A DNA stretch of 6,772 bases from Legionellales bacterium (GTDB taxonomy: Bacteria; Pseudomonadota; Gammaproteobacteria; Legionellales; Legionellaceae). This document shows positions 5,733 through 6,772 of the stretch, one piece after another. Location: the NCBI GenBank assembly GCA_003489505.1, contig DNMA01000153.1, forward strand, positions 1-6,772, written 5' to 3'. The position numbers and the translations under genes were made by a program. A model generated the notes under the pieces. The model saw nothing but the letters and a program-made list of their open reading frames with translations. It ran no database searches and was not told the origin of the DNA. Every line of letters begins with the position of its first letter. Position 1 is the first letter of the stretch.

Positions 5733-6680
5733 ATGAGATGGCTAATGCGGATTATTTATACCTTATTATATATATATATATTATTCACGCCTGTTGTTTA
5801 TGCAAATATTGAAGACCCTTTAGATAAAAAAACGATGCAAGAAATTAATAGGGTATATCAGGATACTGAATTTAGACAAAAGCAAAGTAGAGTTGAGAAA
5901 CTTGAATGGGTGAGTCAAAAGTTTTTAGGAAGACCTTATGTACTTAATAATTTGGGGGATGGGTTTAATGCATCCATTGATCAATACCCGTTATATCGTT
6001 TGGATGAGTTTGATTGTGAAACCTATGTGGAAATGATGTTAGCACTTGCCTACTCCAATAATTTTGAAGAATTCAAAAAACAAGTATTGAATATTCGATA
6101 TCAACATTTACCGGAAGTATTTCTAAATCGCAATGTATTCCCCGAAGTAGATTGGAATCGTTCTAATGAAAAAAAAGGTTATATAAAAGATATCACTGCA
6201 TATATTGTCGATAGAAAAGGGCAACCCATTTATCAAGTTTCATCAGTCTATATTGATAGAGCAGGGTGGCTAAAAAAATTAACTCCATATGATTGTCGAA
6301 AAAGAAATCAAAATCAAAAAATGGATAAGTTAAATAATATCCATGCAATACAAAAGGAAGGTAAAAATTTAAAAGGAGAATTAGCAGAAACAAAATATTT
6401 GCCTGTTAATGAACTAAATGAAATGACCTTATCACAAATTCCTAATGGAACGATTGTTGAAATGGTTAGAAGAAATTGGCATACGCAATCCAGCATGGGA
6501 ACAGATTTAAATATTTCTCATATGGGATTTGCCTTTTGGAAAAAAGGGACATTGTATTTTAGAGAAGCATCTTCAATATTTCATCAGACTGTAGATGTAA
6601 AATTGATGGATTATATCAAGCAACAAAACAAGTACAGTAGAACATTTGTAGGCATTCATCTGGAACAAGTCATCGCTTAA
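5733..6680 (+). CDS. secreted DUF1460 family protein (putative N-acetylmuramoyl-L-alanine amidase-like, NlpC/P60 fold)
   Basis: DUF1460 proteins are papain-like cysteine hydrolases related to NlpC/P60 and thought to act on peptidoglycan. The 315-aa product (from ATG 5733) starts with a signal peptide. Arg residues are followed by a hydrophobic stretch, with a likely cleavage after VVYA (about residue 24), so export to the periplasm is expected. Family motifs follow: KFLGRPYVLNNLGDG (64-78), the catalytic-cysteine segment FDCETYVEMMLALA (Cys95), LNIRYQ, RNVFPEVDWN, and the histidine segment ISHMGFAFW (His263) near the C-terminus. A Lys/Asn/Gln-rich stretch lies at about 188-215. Start choice: an upstream TTG (5706) precedes the predicted transcription start. 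ATG 5733 gives a charged n-region, and ATG 5745 is an equally possible start 12 nt later. It is divergent from the SRP RNA with no visible functional partner. Family call is firm; substrate is inferred. Confidence 0.88.
   Translation: MRWLMRIIYTLLYIYILFTPVVYANIEDPLDKKTMQEINRVYQDTEFRQKQSRVEKLEWVSQKFLGRPYVLNNLGDGFNASIDQYPLYRLDEFDCETYVEMMLALAYSNNFEEFKKQVLNIRYQHLPEVFLNRNVFPEVDWNRSNEKKGYIKDITAYIVDRKGQPIYQVSSVYIDRAGWLKKLTPYDCRKRNQNQKMDKLNNIHAIQKEGKNLKGELAETKYLPVNELNEMTLSQIPNGTIVEMVRRNWHTQSSMGTDLNISHMGFAFWKKGTLYFREASSIFHQTVDVKLMDYIKQQNKYSRTFVGIHLEQVIA
5767..5780 (+). repeat. (TA)7 dinucleotide tract inside signal-peptide codons
   Basis: Seven TA units encode the alternating Tyr-Ile part of the DUF1460 signal peptide. 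Gain or loss of one unit would shift the frame and abolish the protein, so the tract could act as a slippage switch. It could also simply reflect AT-rich codon choice for Tyr and Ile. Confidence 0.7.
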
Positions 6681-6772
6681 AACCATGACAATGCGTTACA
6701 AAAAAACAATATTTATTAAAAAAGACTATTTTGGATTTTATATGAATAGCAAATGAAAAAAACTCATTTTTT
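6681..6772. other. 3' flank with no supported gene
   Basis: These 92 bases after the DUF1460 stop codon are very AT-rich. I see no GC-containing terminator hairpin. Near the edge an ATG at 6753 opens a short frame (Met-Lys-Lys-Thr-His-Phe) running off the window. Such a start could belong to an exported protein, but there is no ribosome-binding site and too little sequence to support a gene. Confidence 0.4.

Noticed and set aside
6753..6772. Start of another gene at the right edge (Met-Lys-Lys-Thr-His-Phe)
   Set aside because: Only six codons are visible and there is no Shine-Dalgarno, so it is not distinguishable from chance in AT-rich DNA.

Overview
The window is an AT-rich bacterial chromosomal segment. 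It carries conserved housekeeping genes plus one secreted cell-wall-type hydrolase. The gene order SRP RNA-dnaX-ybaB-recR and the ffh/corB pairing are typical of Gammaproteobacteria. The small SRP RNA, the short tau subunit, the AT-rich base composition and a DUF1460 protein suggest a low-GC lineage, possibly Legionellales. That placement is an inference from protein character, not from any search.

Layout. From 108 to 1475 the minus strand encodes Ffh, the protein of the signal recognition particle. A 138-bp divergent control region, with a 22-bp-spaced direct repeat and a palindrome, separates it from a plus-strand CorB/CorC-type membrane protein (1614-2879). That gene ends tail-to-tail with recR; their stop codons overlap. 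From there to 5625 everything is on the minus strand. In transcription order it reads: SRP (4.5S) RNA (5625-5516), dnaX (5488-3887), ybaB (3827-3483) and recR (3469-2876). A second divergent control region (about 5626-5732) leads to a plus-strand DUF1460 protein with a signal peptide (5733-6680). The last 92 bases hold no gene I can support.

How the parts work together. Ffh and the SRP RNA form the complete bacterial signal recognition particle, which delivers inner-membrane proteins co-translationally. Here both components lie within about 4 kb of each other. DnaX builds the clamp loader of DNA polymerase III. YbaB is a nucleoid-associated DNA-binding protein, and RecR acts with RecO/RecF in gap repair, so dnaX-ybaB-recR is a replication/repair module. 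CorB is probably a Mg2+-linked transporter. The DUF1460 protein probably acts on peptidoglycan in the envelope.

I found no mobile element, CRISPR array, tRNA or clearly new multi-gene system. The points most worth a second look are the altered conserved motif in RecR, the repeat-bearing ffh/corB divergent promoter, the close linkage of the two SRP components, the absence of ypjD between ffh and corB, and a (TA)7 tract inside the signal-peptide codons of the DUF1460 gene.
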